A DNA stretch of 47,894 nt from CAYZNE01 sp964461035 (GCA_964461035.1 CAYWRI010000008.1:1-47894), one strand, 5' to 3'; counted from the stretch's first letter, positions 8,094 through 15,908 are shown. Notes: generated by a model not told the origin, from the sequence alone. Made by a program: numbers and translations.

Positions 8094-9404
8094 TTAATCA
8101 TTATTCAAATTTAGATATTGATTAAACAATTCTTTAAACAACATAGGAACTTTTGCCATTTCTGCAGGCGAAGCAACATAGGCTATTCTCATTTGAGTTT
8201 TTCCAGGATTTGGTTCACCAGATTTAATAGAATAAAAACCACCCATTGGAGAAACAAGCAAAGTTACAAATTCTCCATCCATCTCAACTTTTCCTTTTGT
8301 TGCACAATACTTTACAAAATCAAGTGAATCAAAATCATCATCAACCATCTTTCTAACATCTATCACAGAATATATTGACGCCTCAGGATTTGAAATAATT
8401 ATGTCAGGCATTAAATTTTTGAACTCTTGAGTCATTTGTTTCATCATACTAAAATAATATGCTCTTTGTTTTTCATACCATTCATTTAGTTCATTATGAG
8501 GAACATGTGCAAGTGCACCCGCAATATATTGTCCTATTGAGTTTGAACACAAAGAAGCAGTATTTTCTGCAATAGCTTTTTGATGAAATTCAATATTATC
8601 AGTTATTAACGCTCCAATTCTTAGACCGCAAGCATTCCAAACTTTAGAAGTTGTTTCAATACTTATTCTTCTACCTTCTATTCCTGGAACTTCTTTATTG
8701 GTAATACCCCAAACACTCACAGTATCATGTTTAACATAATGTAATTCCCTATATGCTTCATCAGAAATTAACCACATATTGTGTTTAACACAGAGTTCTG
8801 CTAATTTTTTAAATATTTCTAAATCATAAAACTGTCCTGTTGGATTATCATAAGGTATTACTACAAGGGCGCCTGGTTTAAATTCTTGAATAACAGATTC
8901 TATTTTTTCAATATCTGGTAAACTAAATTTTCCTTGTTCGTCTAGATTTCTAACAATTGAAACAGTAGTTCTTCCGAGTCGAGAAGCCATTGCCTTGTAA
9001 TTTGTATATGCTGCATCTATGAGCAATAATGGTTTTTCACTCGTTCCGGGTCTACCACAACAACCAATTATAACAAGTTCCATTGATTGACTTCCACCAT
9101 CAGTTATTTGAGAAAAGAGTTTTTGAGTATCAAAACCGCTTGAAGAAATAATATTTAAAAAAGCTTTATTTGTTTCTTCTAAACCAATAGTTGCAGTGTA
9201 TTTAACAACACCTCCTCGAAAAGGTGAATTTTCAGAGTTTAAATTAAACATTCTTTTCTGCATTGCAGGATGCATAGGTAAAGAAACATTTCCTATTGCA
9301 GTATTTACAACTCCGACGTTATCTGTTCTTTTAGCATATTCTATTTGTGCTAGTCGTATAGCTGACGGATTTCTTGATTTGAAATGACTTGATAATTCTC
9401 CCAT
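8094..9404 (-). CDS. PLP-dependent aminotransferase, class I/II (fold type I)
   Basis: A 436-residue fold-type-I aminotransferase. The PLP-binding lysine is K254 in TTSKVWNACGLRIG. Asp215 in ISDEAYRE should contact the pyridine nitrogen, and Asn187 in the DNPTGQ motif should contact the cofactor oxygen. The C-terminal MRIAYVASP carries the substrate-carboxylate arginine. The family transfers amino groups from aspartate, aromatic amino acids or alanine to 2-oxoglutarate; the sequence does not settle which. No biosynthetic operon surrounds it, as expected for a salvage or interconversion enzyme in a reduced genome. GGGTG a few bases upstream of the ATG may be a ribosome binding site. Confidence 0.88.
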   Translation of the reverse strand: MGELSSHFKSRNPSAIRLAQIEYAKRTDNVGVVNTAIGNVSLPMHPAMQKRMFNLNSENSPFRGGVVKYTATIGLEETNKAFLNIISSSGFDTQKLFSQITDGGSQSMELVIIGCCGRPGTSEKPLLLIDAAYTNYKAMASRLGRTTVSIVRNLDEQGKFSLPDIEKIESVIQEFKPGALVVIPYDNPTGQFYDLEIFKKLAELCVKHNMWLISDEAYRELHYVKHDTVSVWGITNKEVPGIEGRRISIETTSKVWNACGLRIGALITDNIEFHQKAIAENTASLCSNSIGQYIAGALAHVPHNELNEWYEKQRAYYFSMMKQMTQEFKNLMPDIIISNPEASIYSVIDVRKMVDDDFDSLDFVKYCATKGKVEMDGEFVTLLVSPMGGFYSIKSGEPNPGKTQMRIAYVASPAEMAKVPMLFKELFNQYLNLNND

Positions 9405-9577
9405 TTTTTAACACCCTTTTGGTAGTCTAATGAATTGTTTAATAAATTTTTCGTTAGATTATACTATATTATGAAAGAATTTGTAATTAGTCGAAATACC
9501 ACATCTTTTAGGATAGACCATTATAATAAAAAAGCTTTTAAAGATTAAGATACAATACTTATTTAGTTTTTAATAAA

Positions 9578-9886
9578 ATGAGTGCAACAGAAAAATTTAT
9601 AGCAATAATGGATTTTATAACCTTGTTAGGTTTAATTCTCACAGCAATAGGTTTCTTTCCAATTGTTCCAATGTTTGGTCTTGCTATTTATCTTGTAATA
9701 AAAACATTATTATTTAAAAAAATGCTTGAATATTATAAATCTGCAAGTGTTGTTATGGATATTTTCATCGCGTTTGTTCTAATATTATCTTATTTTGTTA
9801 ATTCGGGATTTGTTAATATATTATCTTTTTTCGCAATATTATACATGGTTTTCAAAGTAATTTTTGGTTTTACAACCATGAGATAA
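9578..9886 (+). CDS. Small multi-pass membrane protein, unknown
   Basis: A 102-residue, strongly hydrophobic protein with about four membrane segments (residues 10-25, 27-45, 55-75 and 80-97) separated by very short loops. It has no signal peptide or catalytic motif and the family is not recognised. It lies alone between the divergently oriented aminotransferase gene and the aldehyde dehydrogenase gene. The upstream region 9405-9577 contains only a 25-codon reading frame that I do not call. Confidence 0.65.
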   Translation: MSATEKFIAIMDFITLLGLILTAIGFFPIVPMFGLAIYLVIKTLLFKKMLEYYKSASVVMDIFIAFVLILSYFVNSGFVNILSFFAILYMVFKVIFGFTTMR

Positions 9887-9993
9887 TTTTTATTTGAATA
9901 CAAAAGGTATTTATTTTAAGCATAAGTCTCATTGAAATTATCCTAAGTTCTACGTAACAAAGTAAATAATAGAGCTTAAGAATTGTAAATAAA

Positions 9994-10003
9994 TTTATAA
10001 ATA
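9994..10003 (+). promoter_or_regulatory. TATA box for the aldehyde dehydrogenase gene
   Basis: TTTATAAATA centred about 26 bases before the ATG at 10025, implying a leaderless transcript. Confidence 0.6.
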
Positions 10004-10024
10004 ATTTCAGATTATAATATACTA

Positions 10025-11389
10025 ATGGTAAAATTACAATCAATTAATCCTGCGAACAATTCCTTAGTAGGGGAAGTAGATATCTCAACAGAAGAAGATG
10101 TGAAACAAAAAGTTTTCAATGCAAACTCCTGCAAGGAATCTTGGAAAGAGTTAGGAGTTAAGAGCAGAATACAATTATTAAAAAAACTTTATGATAACTT
10201 TTCTAAAAGAAAAGAAGAGATTGTTGAACTTACTACAAAAGAGATGGGTAAACAGATACGAGAAAGTTCTGATGATTTTGATAGTGGTATGGAATATTTC
10301 AAATGGTATTTAGATAACGGTGAGAAATATTTAGAACGAGAAATTACTCATGAAGATGATAAATCCATTCATTATATTTTATATGAACCTATTGGAACAA
10401 CTGCGGTAATTACCCCCTGGAATTTTCCATTTTCTAATTTTATTTGGGGAGTAATTCCTAATTTAGTTGTTGGAAATACTGTTGTGTTTAAACATTCTGA
10501 AGAATGTGTTCTTTCTGGAAAGTTATATGACAATATTGTTGAAAGTGTTGGTTTACCTAAAGGGGTTTTTTCTGAAGTTTATGGTGATGGAAAAATAGGT
10601 CATGTATTGATTAATCAAGATATTAATCTAATTTGGTTTACAGGAAGTACAAAAGTAGGAAAGCAACTTTATGAGATTGCAGCCAAAAAATTTATCAAAA
10701 TTGTTTTAGAATTGGGCGGTTCAGCTCCAGGAATTGTTTTTGATGATGTTGATGTAGATAAAATTGCTGAAAGTATTTATTCATATAAATTTTTTAATTG
10801 TGGACAAATTTGTGATGGCTTAAAAAGATTAATTGTTCATGAGACTGTTGCTGAAGAACTAATCACTAAATTAAAATCTTTAATTGAAAATAAAAAGATT
10901 GATAATCCGAAAGAGAAATCTACAGATGTCGGACCCTTAGTGGCTAAAAGACAAGTTGATTTATTAAAATCTCAAGTCAAAGACGCCGTTGACAATGGCG
11001 CTGAAGTCATTGTTGGTGGAAATGCAATTAATGATTCTTTTCATGAAATTACTTTACTAAAAAATGTCAATCAAAAAATGAGAGTCTGTCAGGAAGAAGT
11101 TTTTGGACCTGTACTGCCCATAATTACATTTAAAACTGAAGAACAAGCAATAAAATTAGCTAATAATACCCAATTTGGATTAGGAGCATATGTTTTTACA
11201 AATGATAAAGAAAGAATTAGTCGACTAATTTCAAAACTAGAGTCTGGAATGATCAACATTAATGATACAAACTATGTTATTCCGAGTAATCCATTTGGAG
11301 GATACAAACAATCAGGATTAGGAAGAGAACATGGTAAATATGGTTTACATGAGTTGAGTCAAATAAAAATTGTGGCAAGACCAAAATAA
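10025..11389 (+). CDS. NAD(P)-dependent aldehyde dehydrogenase (succinate-semialdehyde-like)
   Basis: A 454-residue aldehyde dehydrogenase. The family motifs are present in order: PWNFP (131-135), the FTGSTKVG cofactor turn (205-212), the general base Glu229 in LELGG, the nucleophile Cys263 in NCGQICDG, and EEVFGP near residue 355. The closing PFGGYKQSGLGREHG is also typical. It oxidises an aldehyde to the acid. Its length resembles the short archaeal and bacterial succinate-semialdehyde dehydrogenases more than the 490-residue betaine-aldehyde type, but the substrate is not provable. It is monocistronic with a clear TATA box and is followed by tRNA-Thr. Confidence 0.92.
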   Translation: MVKLQSINPANNSLVGEVDISTEEDVKQKVFNANSCKESWKELGVKSRIQLLKKLYDNFSKRKEEIVELTTKEMGKQIRESSDDFDSGMEYFKWYLDNGEKYLEREITHEDDKSIHYILYEPIGTTAVITPWNFPFSNFIWGVIPNLVVGNTVVFKHSEECVLSGKLYDNIVESVGLPKGVFSEVYGDGKIGHVLINQDINLIWFTGSTKVGKQLYEIAAKKFIKIVLELGGSAPGIVFDDVDVDKIAESIYSYKFFNCGQICDGLKRLIVHETVAEELITKLKSLIENKKIDNPKEKSTDVGPLVAKRQVDLLKSQVKDAVDNGAEVIVGGNAINDSFHEITLLKNVNQKMRVCQEEVFGPVLPIITFKTEEQAIKLANNTQFGLGAYVFTNDKERISRLISKLESGMININDTNYVIPSNPFGGYKQSGLGREHGKYGLHELSQIKIVARPK

Positions 11390-11479
11390 TTCTTAAATTC
11401 GACTAATTAGATACTAAATTTAAGAACAATTGAGTAAAATTTTTAAAAGAAACCTGTTTCTATTTCAAAATCCAATTAT

Positions 11480-11564
11480 GCCTCTGTAGCATAGTGGCTA
11501 GTGCAGTGGACTTGTATTTTAAACAGAAATCCGCAGGTCATGGGTTCGACTCCCATCAGAGGCT
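11480..11564 (+). tRNA. tRNA-Thr(UGU) with a 12-nt intron at 37/38
   Basis: The 7-bp acceptor stem is GCCTCTG/CAGAGGC, the D stem is GCA/TGC, the anticodon stem is GTGGA/TCCGC (one G-T), the variable loop is AGGTC, and the T stem is ATGGG/CCCAT with loop TTCGACT. The anticodon loop has 19 bases instead of 7. Placing T at position 33 gives anticodon TGT (11513-11515) and leaves a 12-base intron, TTTTAAACAGAA, at 11517-11528, the common archaeal position. The discriminator base is U, as in many archaeal threonine tRNAs, and CCA is not encoded. A Tyr (GTA) reading would shift the loop and break the stem. The 3' end recurs at 13247-13268. Confidence 0.9.
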
Positions 11565-11565
11565 T
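11544..11565 (+). repeat. Direct repeat (proximal copy) inside the tRNA-Thr 3' end, attachment-site-like
   Basis: The T-arm and acceptor 3' strand of tRNA-Thr are repeated at 13247-13268: 19 of 22 bases match and the last 12 (CATCAGAGGCTT) are identical. The pair brackets the mini-Rhs region. tRNA 3' ends are classic integration targets. Confidence 0.6.
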
Positions 11566-11629
11566 AGTTTCTTATAAATTAAATAGAAGAATAAAGATTC
11601 AATCATACTCAAAAAGAGTAAATTAAACC

Positions 11630-11728
11630 TTAACTAGACTTGCTAATTCTCATATTACCGAAAAAGAGTGATATCCCCCCCCAGACACAATAGAAATATA
11701 AAACAACAAAGAATAATAGTTTACTCAT
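11630..11728 (-). pseudogene. Broken 5' end of a second secreted Rhs-type gene
   Basis: The minus strand from 11728 reads MSKLLFFVVLYFYCVW, matching the signal peptide MSKILLFIVLFLLCFS of the intact mini-Rhs gene, and then meets a run of eight G (11675-11682 as C on the plus strand). After it the similarity ends, and the frame closes 14 codons later. The similarity also covers the upstream promoter region (see the repeat at 11693-11787). It is therefore the promoter and secretion signal of a paralogue whose body has been lost. Shifting the G tract by one in either direction does not open a longer frame. Confidence 0.6.
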
Positions 11729-11787
11729 AACAAACAAAATAGAAACTCAAATTTAAAAAAGTTGTTATAAACACAAAAATTATTTAT
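11693..11787 (-). repeat. Direct repeat of the mini-Rhs promoter and start region (remnant copy)
   Basis: About 95 bases align with 12955-13048 at roughly 80 percent identity. The repeat includes the TATA-like TTTATAA stretch, the leader and the first codons of both genes. Confidence 0.65.
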
Positions 11788-11801
11788 TTTTTAATAAAAT
11801 A

Positions 11802-12998
11802 TTATTCTTTAGGCTCTTCTACATAACCATCAATATAAGCCGAAACAGCAATTGAAGACCCATGAGTTCTAATTGCCTCTGCATCAATAAAAATATTATA
11901 TATTTGGTCATCATAACCAAATTTTCCGTCAACAAATGTTTCTTTTTTTGCTACAGTAAATAAAGTTTCTAACGCTTCTTTACCTCCTACTTTTTCTTTA
12001 ATAAAATTATAAAAATCTTTATTTATACACCTAGACTGCGCCATTCTCAAATCTCGATTTTTGTATCGATTTCCATTGCCCTTATAAAAGTTACCAATAC
12101 TAGTTCCGAATTCACCAGCACCACCAACAAAATCAAAATCCTCACCATAAATACCATAAAAATAAATATTATTTCCTTCTTTATCACTTCCAGTTTTTTT
12201 CCTTAGTAAAGAAGTTTTACCTAATATGTCCCAGACAGGGTGTATTCGATTAACCTTACTCTGCCAGTCAGATGAGTCAAAGGAACTAGCTATTTCCCAT
12301 CCCTCTTCAGCAGGAAAATTAGAATCAATTGATTCCTTCCAAACCGTATTCTTATTAGCATTTAAAATTATTGAATCCCACTCTTCTTTTGAATACTCTA
12401 CGTCTAAAGATCCACCCTTACCTGCTAAATATTTCATAATAAAATTTAATGGCCTAAGTCTACCCTCACTCAATTTCTCTAGTGTAGCATCAGGTATAAG
12501 CCCATAAGCAAAATACTGCAACCCTGTTACTAAAGGCTCACCAAACTTAGTTGACTTTCTTTGCTTAATATATTTCTTATACTTTTTCACATCAGCCTTA
12601 TCCATTCCACTAGGATCGACATAATTCATAGGATTATTAGAAACATAAGCATACGCATGATTATCAGAAACCGGATCAACACCCAAAAACTTACCAGAAT
12701 CAAAATCATAATAACGAGCATTAAAATAATAATTATCAGTATCATCCAATTCCTTACCAGTAAAAGCAAACTTCATATCATTATTCTTTAATTGCTGACC
12801 ATAAGGTAAATTATTCGACTCAGCACTAATATTATCACCATTAATAGTTAACCTATCACTACCCAACCTATCATTAACCTTATAAGAAATCTCAGCACCA
12901 ACAATCTTAAAATCAGAACCATACCTTGTCATTGTTGAAGCACTAACACTACTAAAACACAATAGAAATAATACAATAAATAATAATATTTTACTCAT
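11802..12998 (-). CDS. Secreted mini-Rhs protein with C-terminal variable domain
   Basis: Secreted protein of about 398 residues. I start at ATG 12998 rather than the in-frame TTG at 13007, because MSKILLFIVLFLLCFSSVSA is a complete signal peptide and the paralogous remnant conserves this ATG. Residues 40-130 form a single Rhs/YD-repeat core: PYGQQL, FTGKELDDTDNYYFNARYYD, GKFLGVDP, YAYVSNNPMNYVDPSGM. In large Rhs proteins this core closes the shell, is cleaved after a DP motif and is followed by a variable toxin tip. Here the upstream YD repeats are absent and about 270 residues of unrecognised sequence follow. That tip has no familiar nuclease or deaminase motif. No immunity gene is visible on either side. 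A polymorphic-toxin role is an inference from the core. Confidence 0.85.
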   Translation of the reverse strand: MSKILLFIVLFLLCFSSVSASTMTRYGSDFKIVGAEISYKVNDRLGSDRLTINGDNISAESNNLPYGQQLKNNDMKFAFTGKELDDTDNYYFNARYYDFDSGKFLGVDPVSDNHAYAYVSNNPMNYVDPSGMDKADVKKYKKYIKQRKSTKFGEPLVTGLQYFAYGLIPDATLEKLSEGRLRPLNFIMKYLAGKGGSLDVEYSKEEWDSIILNANKNTVWKESIDSNFPAEEGWEIASSFDSSDWQSKVNRIHPVWDILGKTSLLRKKTGSDKEGNNIYFYGIYGEDFDFVGGAGEFGTSIGNFYKGNGNRYKNRDLRMAQSRCINKDFYNFIKEKVGGKEALETLFTVAKKETFVDGKFGYDDQIYNIFIDAEAIRTHGSSIAVSAYIDGYVEEPKE

Positions 12999-13048
12999 AA
13001 CAATCAAAATAGAATCTAAACTTTAAAAATATTTTTATAAACGCAAGA
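12955..13048 (-). repeat. Direct repeat of the mini-Rhs promoter and start region (functional copy)
   Basis: This is the partner of 11693-11787. It contains the start codon, leader and TATA-like TTTATAAAAA of the intact mini-Rhs gene. Confidence 0.65.
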
Positions 13049-13246
13049 AAACTATTTAATATTAAAATTACCTTACCTAACATTCTATATAAACAATGCT
13101 TAACACATATAATTGGAAATAAGAAGTATCAAGAAAAGAGAAAAAATCAAGAAAACACCAAAACCTGAAGCATAAAATACAAGGAGTGAACAGTTAATCC
13201 TATTTGATTAGTATATCCTTCTAAAAACAACAGATTTGAACTAAAA

Positions 13247-13268
13247 GTTCAAATCTCATCAGAGGCTT
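13247..13268 (+). repeat. Direct repeat (distal copy) of the tRNA-Thr 3' end
   Basis: GTTC, ten intermediate bases with three mismatches, then CATCAGAGGCTT identical to the tRNA-Thr terminus, in the same orientation. No tRNA can be folded from the bases before it, so this is a fragment, not a gene. The surrounding 13049-13460 has no coding region. Confidence 0.6.
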
Positions 13269-13460
13269 TTATTAAAATAATTTATAATGACCTTTCTTTG
13301 CGAATCTATCTCAAAATGAGTAAAAAGGTATACTATCCTCATTAACTTGTTAATGTGTCAAGAGTTTGAGAATTCTTCTCTTCCCCTTGAGCACATTTTA
13401 CATTTCTATTTGTCAAGCAAAATGTCCCAAAAATTCCAAAGGAATTGTTGAGGACTCACT

Positions 13461-13542
13461 GAATTACTTCTTTTTTCGAAGGTGTTATAGTCCTGTAGGA
13501 AGTGACCCCTTGCAACACACTTTAAGTTGTTTTTTAATCAGC
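13461..13542 (-). repeat. 82-bp structured repeat, copy 1 (inverted with respect to 14740-14821)
   Basis: The reverse complement matches 14740-14821 over 82 bases without gaps, at about 68 identities. Two blocks are identical: 24 bases beginning GCTGATTAAAAAAC, and CACCTTCGAAAAAAGAAG, which folds as CTTC/GAAG. Read on the minus strand, a TATA-like TTTATAAATT near 13600 lies upstream, and further hairpins (AGGG/CCCT, AGGCA-loop-TGCCT, AGGACT/AGTCCT) surround the core. This suggests a small noncoding RNA of about 130 bases or a miniature mobile element. It sits in a 640-base gene-free stretch before the cold-shock gene. Confidence 0.55.
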
Positions 13543-13687
13543 TCGCTCTAAGGCAGTAAATGCCTCCTCTCAGGGGATAAACCCTTGCTATTCATTAAAT
13601 TTATAAATCAATTAAGTTTCTTTATATTTGGAATATGTTAAATTTAAGATGTATTTCAGAGTATTAAGTAATTAGGTGAAAAAGTAA

Positions 13688-13999
13688 ATGAAAGGAACAG
13701 TAAAATTTTTTAACCAAAAAAAAGGTTTCGGTTTTATAACCGGAGAAGATGGAAAGGACTATTTTGTCCATATAACTGCATTACCTGCAGGCGTGTTTTT
13801 GAAAGATAATCAAGAGGTAACTTTTGATACTGAAGAAACTCAAAGAGGTATGCAAGCTAGAAACATCGTAGTTGGAAATGAAGTAAGAAATAATGATTCT
13901 TCAACTCAGGATCAAAATTTTTCTGAAAACAATGAATCTGAAGGAAATTCTTCTGAAGAAGAACCAGTTAGTAAAGAAATGGATTCTGAGGAATTTTAA
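13688..13999 (+). CDS. csp: Cold-shock domain protein with acidic tail
   Basis: A 103-residue protein whose first 65 residues are a canonical cold-shock domain: RNP1 KGFGFITGEDG (residues 12-22) and RNP2 DYFVHITAL (24-32), the nucleic-acid-binding surface of CspA-type RNA chaperones. The last 40 residues are an Asn/Ser/Glu-rich disordered acidic tail absent from bacterial CspA. Cold-shock domains are patchy in archaea, so transfer from bacteria is possible, although base composition matches the neighbours. TAGGTGA upstream of the ATG is a plausible ribosome binding site. A long structured region precedes it. Confidence 0.92.
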   Translation: MKGTVKFFNQKKGFGFITGEDGKDYFVHITALPAGVFLKDNQEVTFDTEETQRGMQARNIVVGNEVRNNDSSTQDQNFSENNESEGNSSEEEPVSKEMDSEEF

Positions 14000-14010
14000 A
14001 AATACAATAA

Positions 14011-14040
14011 TTTTAATATTTTTATTTTTTTTATTTTAAT
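14011..14040 (+). terminator. Poly-T termination region after the cold-shock gene
   Basis: Runs of T interrupted by A and without a stem, the usual archaeal intrinsic termination signal. It lies between convergent genes. Confidence 0.5.
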
Positions 14041-14150
14041 AAATTTCTATTAAGTTTGATATTTAAGTTATTTCTTTAACTATTAGATTGAATAATCTAC
14101 TTAAATCTAATATTTAATTACAGAATTAGAATTTTAAAAGAGAAAAAAAA

Positions 14151-14432
14151 TCAACCAATTGCCAAGTCCATTGCTGCAACTTCTGCAGATTGAACTCCAT
14201 CTATTTCTAGCATTTTTGCAGCTATAGCATCAAAATCAACATTATCAGAAACTTCATACATACCTAAAACATTAATCTCCTTAAGACCAAATGCCAGTGG
14301 TTTTATTTCTACCTTTAAATCTCCTTTTGCACCATTTTCTTTAGCTATTTCTGAAGCTTTCTTACTAATATCATCAAAATCTGCTTCTACTGAGTCAGGC
14401 ATTATTTTAAAAGTTAGTATTGCATTTGCCAT
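14151..14432 (-). CDS. ef1b: Translation elongation factor 1-beta (aEF1B)
   Basis: The archaeal single-domain guanine-nucleotide exchange factor for EF-1alpha, 93 residues, the normal length. It has the ferredoxin-like fold pattern with the conserved EIKPLAFGLKEINVLGMY stretch (residues 62-79 in the usual family arrangement) and the DGVQSAEVAAMD ending. It recharges EF-1alpha with GTP during translation. It follows the zinc-ribbon gene by 20 bases on the same strand, a pairing often seen in archaea. A strong GGAGGTG ribosome binding site precedes the ATG. Confidence 0.95.
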   Translation of the reverse strand: MANAILTFKIMPDSVEADFDDISKKASEIAKENGAKGDLKVEIKPLAFGLKEINVLGMYEVSDNVDFDAIAAKMLEIDGVQSAEVAAMDLAIG

Positions 14433-14436
14433 TTTA

Positions 14437-14443
14437 CACCTCC
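14437..14443 (-). promoter_or_regulatory. Ribosome binding site of EF-1beta
   Basis: GGAGGTG four bases before the ATG, complementary to the 16S 3' end. It marks an operon-internal start, unlike the leaderless first genes. Confidence 0.7.
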
Positions 14444-14452
14444 AAGTTGGAA

Positions 14453-14635
14453 CTAATTGGGTCCTTCAAACCCACAATTAGGACAAGTATATTTTGTCAC
14501 AATTTCCCTACAATTCCTGCATCTTATTATTTCTGCTTTTCCACATTTTGGGCAAAGAAATTTCACAGAACCTGTAAAATTTGTTAGAGGTTTTTTGCAA
14601 GACATACATTTTACTTCTTGAGCTTTTTTTTCCAT
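14453..14635 (-). CDS. Small zinc-ribbon RNA-binding protein (DUF1610 type)
   Basis: 60 residues holding four CxxC pairs (CMSC, CPKC, CRNC, CPNC) that should form two zinc ribbons. Members of this archaeal family are encoded directly upstream of EF-1beta and are annotated as putative RNA-binding zinc-ribbon proteins; the precise function is unknown to me. It is the first gene of a two-gene operon with EF-1beta. A TATA-like box at 14678-14686 could serve this gene on the minus strand and the repeat element on the plus strand. Confidence 0.9.
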   Translation of the reverse strand: MEKKAQEVKCMSCKKPLTNFTGSVKFLCPKCGKAEIIRCRNCREIVTKYTCPNCGFEGPN

Positions 14636-14739
14636 TTCAATTGAACTCCTATATAAACATCAAGGACTATGAAGTGGTTTATAAATTTTTTTATGTAGTA
14701 ATTGCAGACATTAACAATTAGTATGTTACACTTAGGGCG

Positions 14740-14821
14740 GCTGATTAAAAAACAACTTAAAGTACATTGCAAGGGATTGCCCCTTATGGGACTACATCAC
14801 CTTCGAAAAAAGAAGCAATTC
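14740..14821 (+). repeat. 82-bp structured repeat, copy 2
   Basis: This is the partner of 13461-13542 in opposite orientation. The two identical blocks are kept; the centre differs mostly by transitions yet still folds (AAGGG-ATTGC-CCCTT here, AGGGG-TCAC-TTCCT in copy 1), which hints at selection for RNA structure. It lies in the 313-base gene-free stretch 14636-14948. Confidence 0.55.
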
Positions 14822-14948
14822 GGCGAGAATGCAACATAATATTCCGAAACTTTTGTTCACAACTAGGGCTTTACTAGCTAATATAAATATTTATGGCGAA
14901 GAAACAGAAAAATACAAAGAATTAATAATAATTTCAGTTAGAAAGAAC

Positions 14949-15644
14949 CTACTTTAGCTCAAGTAAACTTTTAACATTCTTTTTGAAGTCTTCAAATTTT
15001 TCTTTTAAAACTTTAGCAGCATTTGTATTTGATTTACCCATGTAATTAGAAATATCTTTTGCGATTTCGTTAACACGCTGATAATAATCATATAAAGCAA
15101 CATCAAGCCGTTTAACATTCATACCGTATGCATTAAAATAAATTTGTGAATCTAAGGGTTGCATTATTTTTTCGGGTGCTTCATAATCCGCATATCCTAC
15201 TGCAATGATTGCCTGAGCTCTGACATTTTCAGGAATACTAAATATATTTTTAATTTTTTCTTCATCAAAAGCACCAATCCACGCAGTACCTAAATCAAGT
15301 GTTTCAGCAACAAGAAGCATGTTTTCTATTGCTGCTGCAGAATTCTGTGTTGTATATAATCTTTCACCTCTAATACCATATTTTTCTGAAGCTAAGTCAG
15401 GAAGTCCACAAACAACTATTAAAACAGATGCAGTATTAATCCAAACTTGATCTAAACAATAATTATGAATATCTTTTATTATTTCTTTATCTGTAACTAC
15501 TATAAACTTCCAATTCTGAAGATTTCCTGAATTTGGAGCATAAGTTCCAGCCTCCAGCATCATAGCTATTTTATCAAATTCAACAGGAACTCGACTAAAG
15601 TTTCTCACAGTTCTTCGTTTTATAATAGCTTCCCAAACATCCAT
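14949..15644 (-). CDS. Nitroreductase family flavoprotein
   Basis: A 231-residue FMN-dependent nitroreductase-like protein. The N-terminal IIKRRTVRNFSRVPV carries the phosphate-binding Arg-Arg-Ser/Thr pattern, APNSGNLQNWKFIVV is the typical flavin-contact segment, and LGTAWIGAFDE and IIAVGYADY complete the family pattern. Such enzymes reduce nitro compounds, quinones or flavins with NAD(P)H; the physiological substrate is unknown. The C-terminal 40 residues are an additional Lys-rich helix. TTAATAAAC centred about 28 bases before the ATG is the likely TATA box. The upstream gap 15645-15908 holds no convincing gene. Confidence 0.9.
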   Translation of the reverse strand: MDVWEAIIKRRTVRNFSRVPVEFDKIAMMLEAGTYAPNSGNLQNWKFIVVTDKEIIKDIHNYCLDQVWINTASVLIVVCGLPDLASEKYGIRGERLYTTQNSAAAIENMLLVAETLDLGTAWIGAFDEEKIKNIFSIPENVRAQAIIAVGYADYEAPEKIMQPLDSQIYFNAYGMNVKRLDVALYDYYQRVNEIAKDISNYMGKSNTNAAKVLKEKFEDFKKNVKSLLELK

Positions 15645-15908
15645 ATTATAATATTTATAAACTGAGTTTATTAAGTTTTTTATTTAGTCCTACTAAATTA
15701 GCTCTAAATTGAACCACATTGATAATAAATATACAGAAACATTTATAATAGGTAAGAATATCTTTTCTTCTTCCGTAGAGATGTAATTTAGATAAATAGA
15801 TTTCAAGAATTGATAACCACTCATTAAAAAAAAGAAAATATGAATAATAATCGGACAATATTAAGCAAATATTAGAATATACTCTATTAATATTGTGGAG
15901 GAAATAAA

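Noticed and set aside
9471..9548. 25-codon reading frame before the small membrane protein
   Set aside because: It starts with ATG after a TATA-like stretch but is too short and has no supporting feature.
13247..13268. A second complete tRNA gene
   Set aside because: Only the last 22 bases resemble tRNA-Thr; no acceptor 5' strand, D arm or anticodon arm can be folded upstream.
13366..13551. 61-residue frame in the region before the cold-shock gene
   Set aside because: It runs across the structured repeat copy and is not kept in the other copy.
15655..15858. 67-residue minus-strand reading frame upstream of the nitroreductase
   Set aside because: It covers the probable nitroreductase promoter, its composition is Phe/Tyr/Leu-rich without a family pattern, and it has no start signals.
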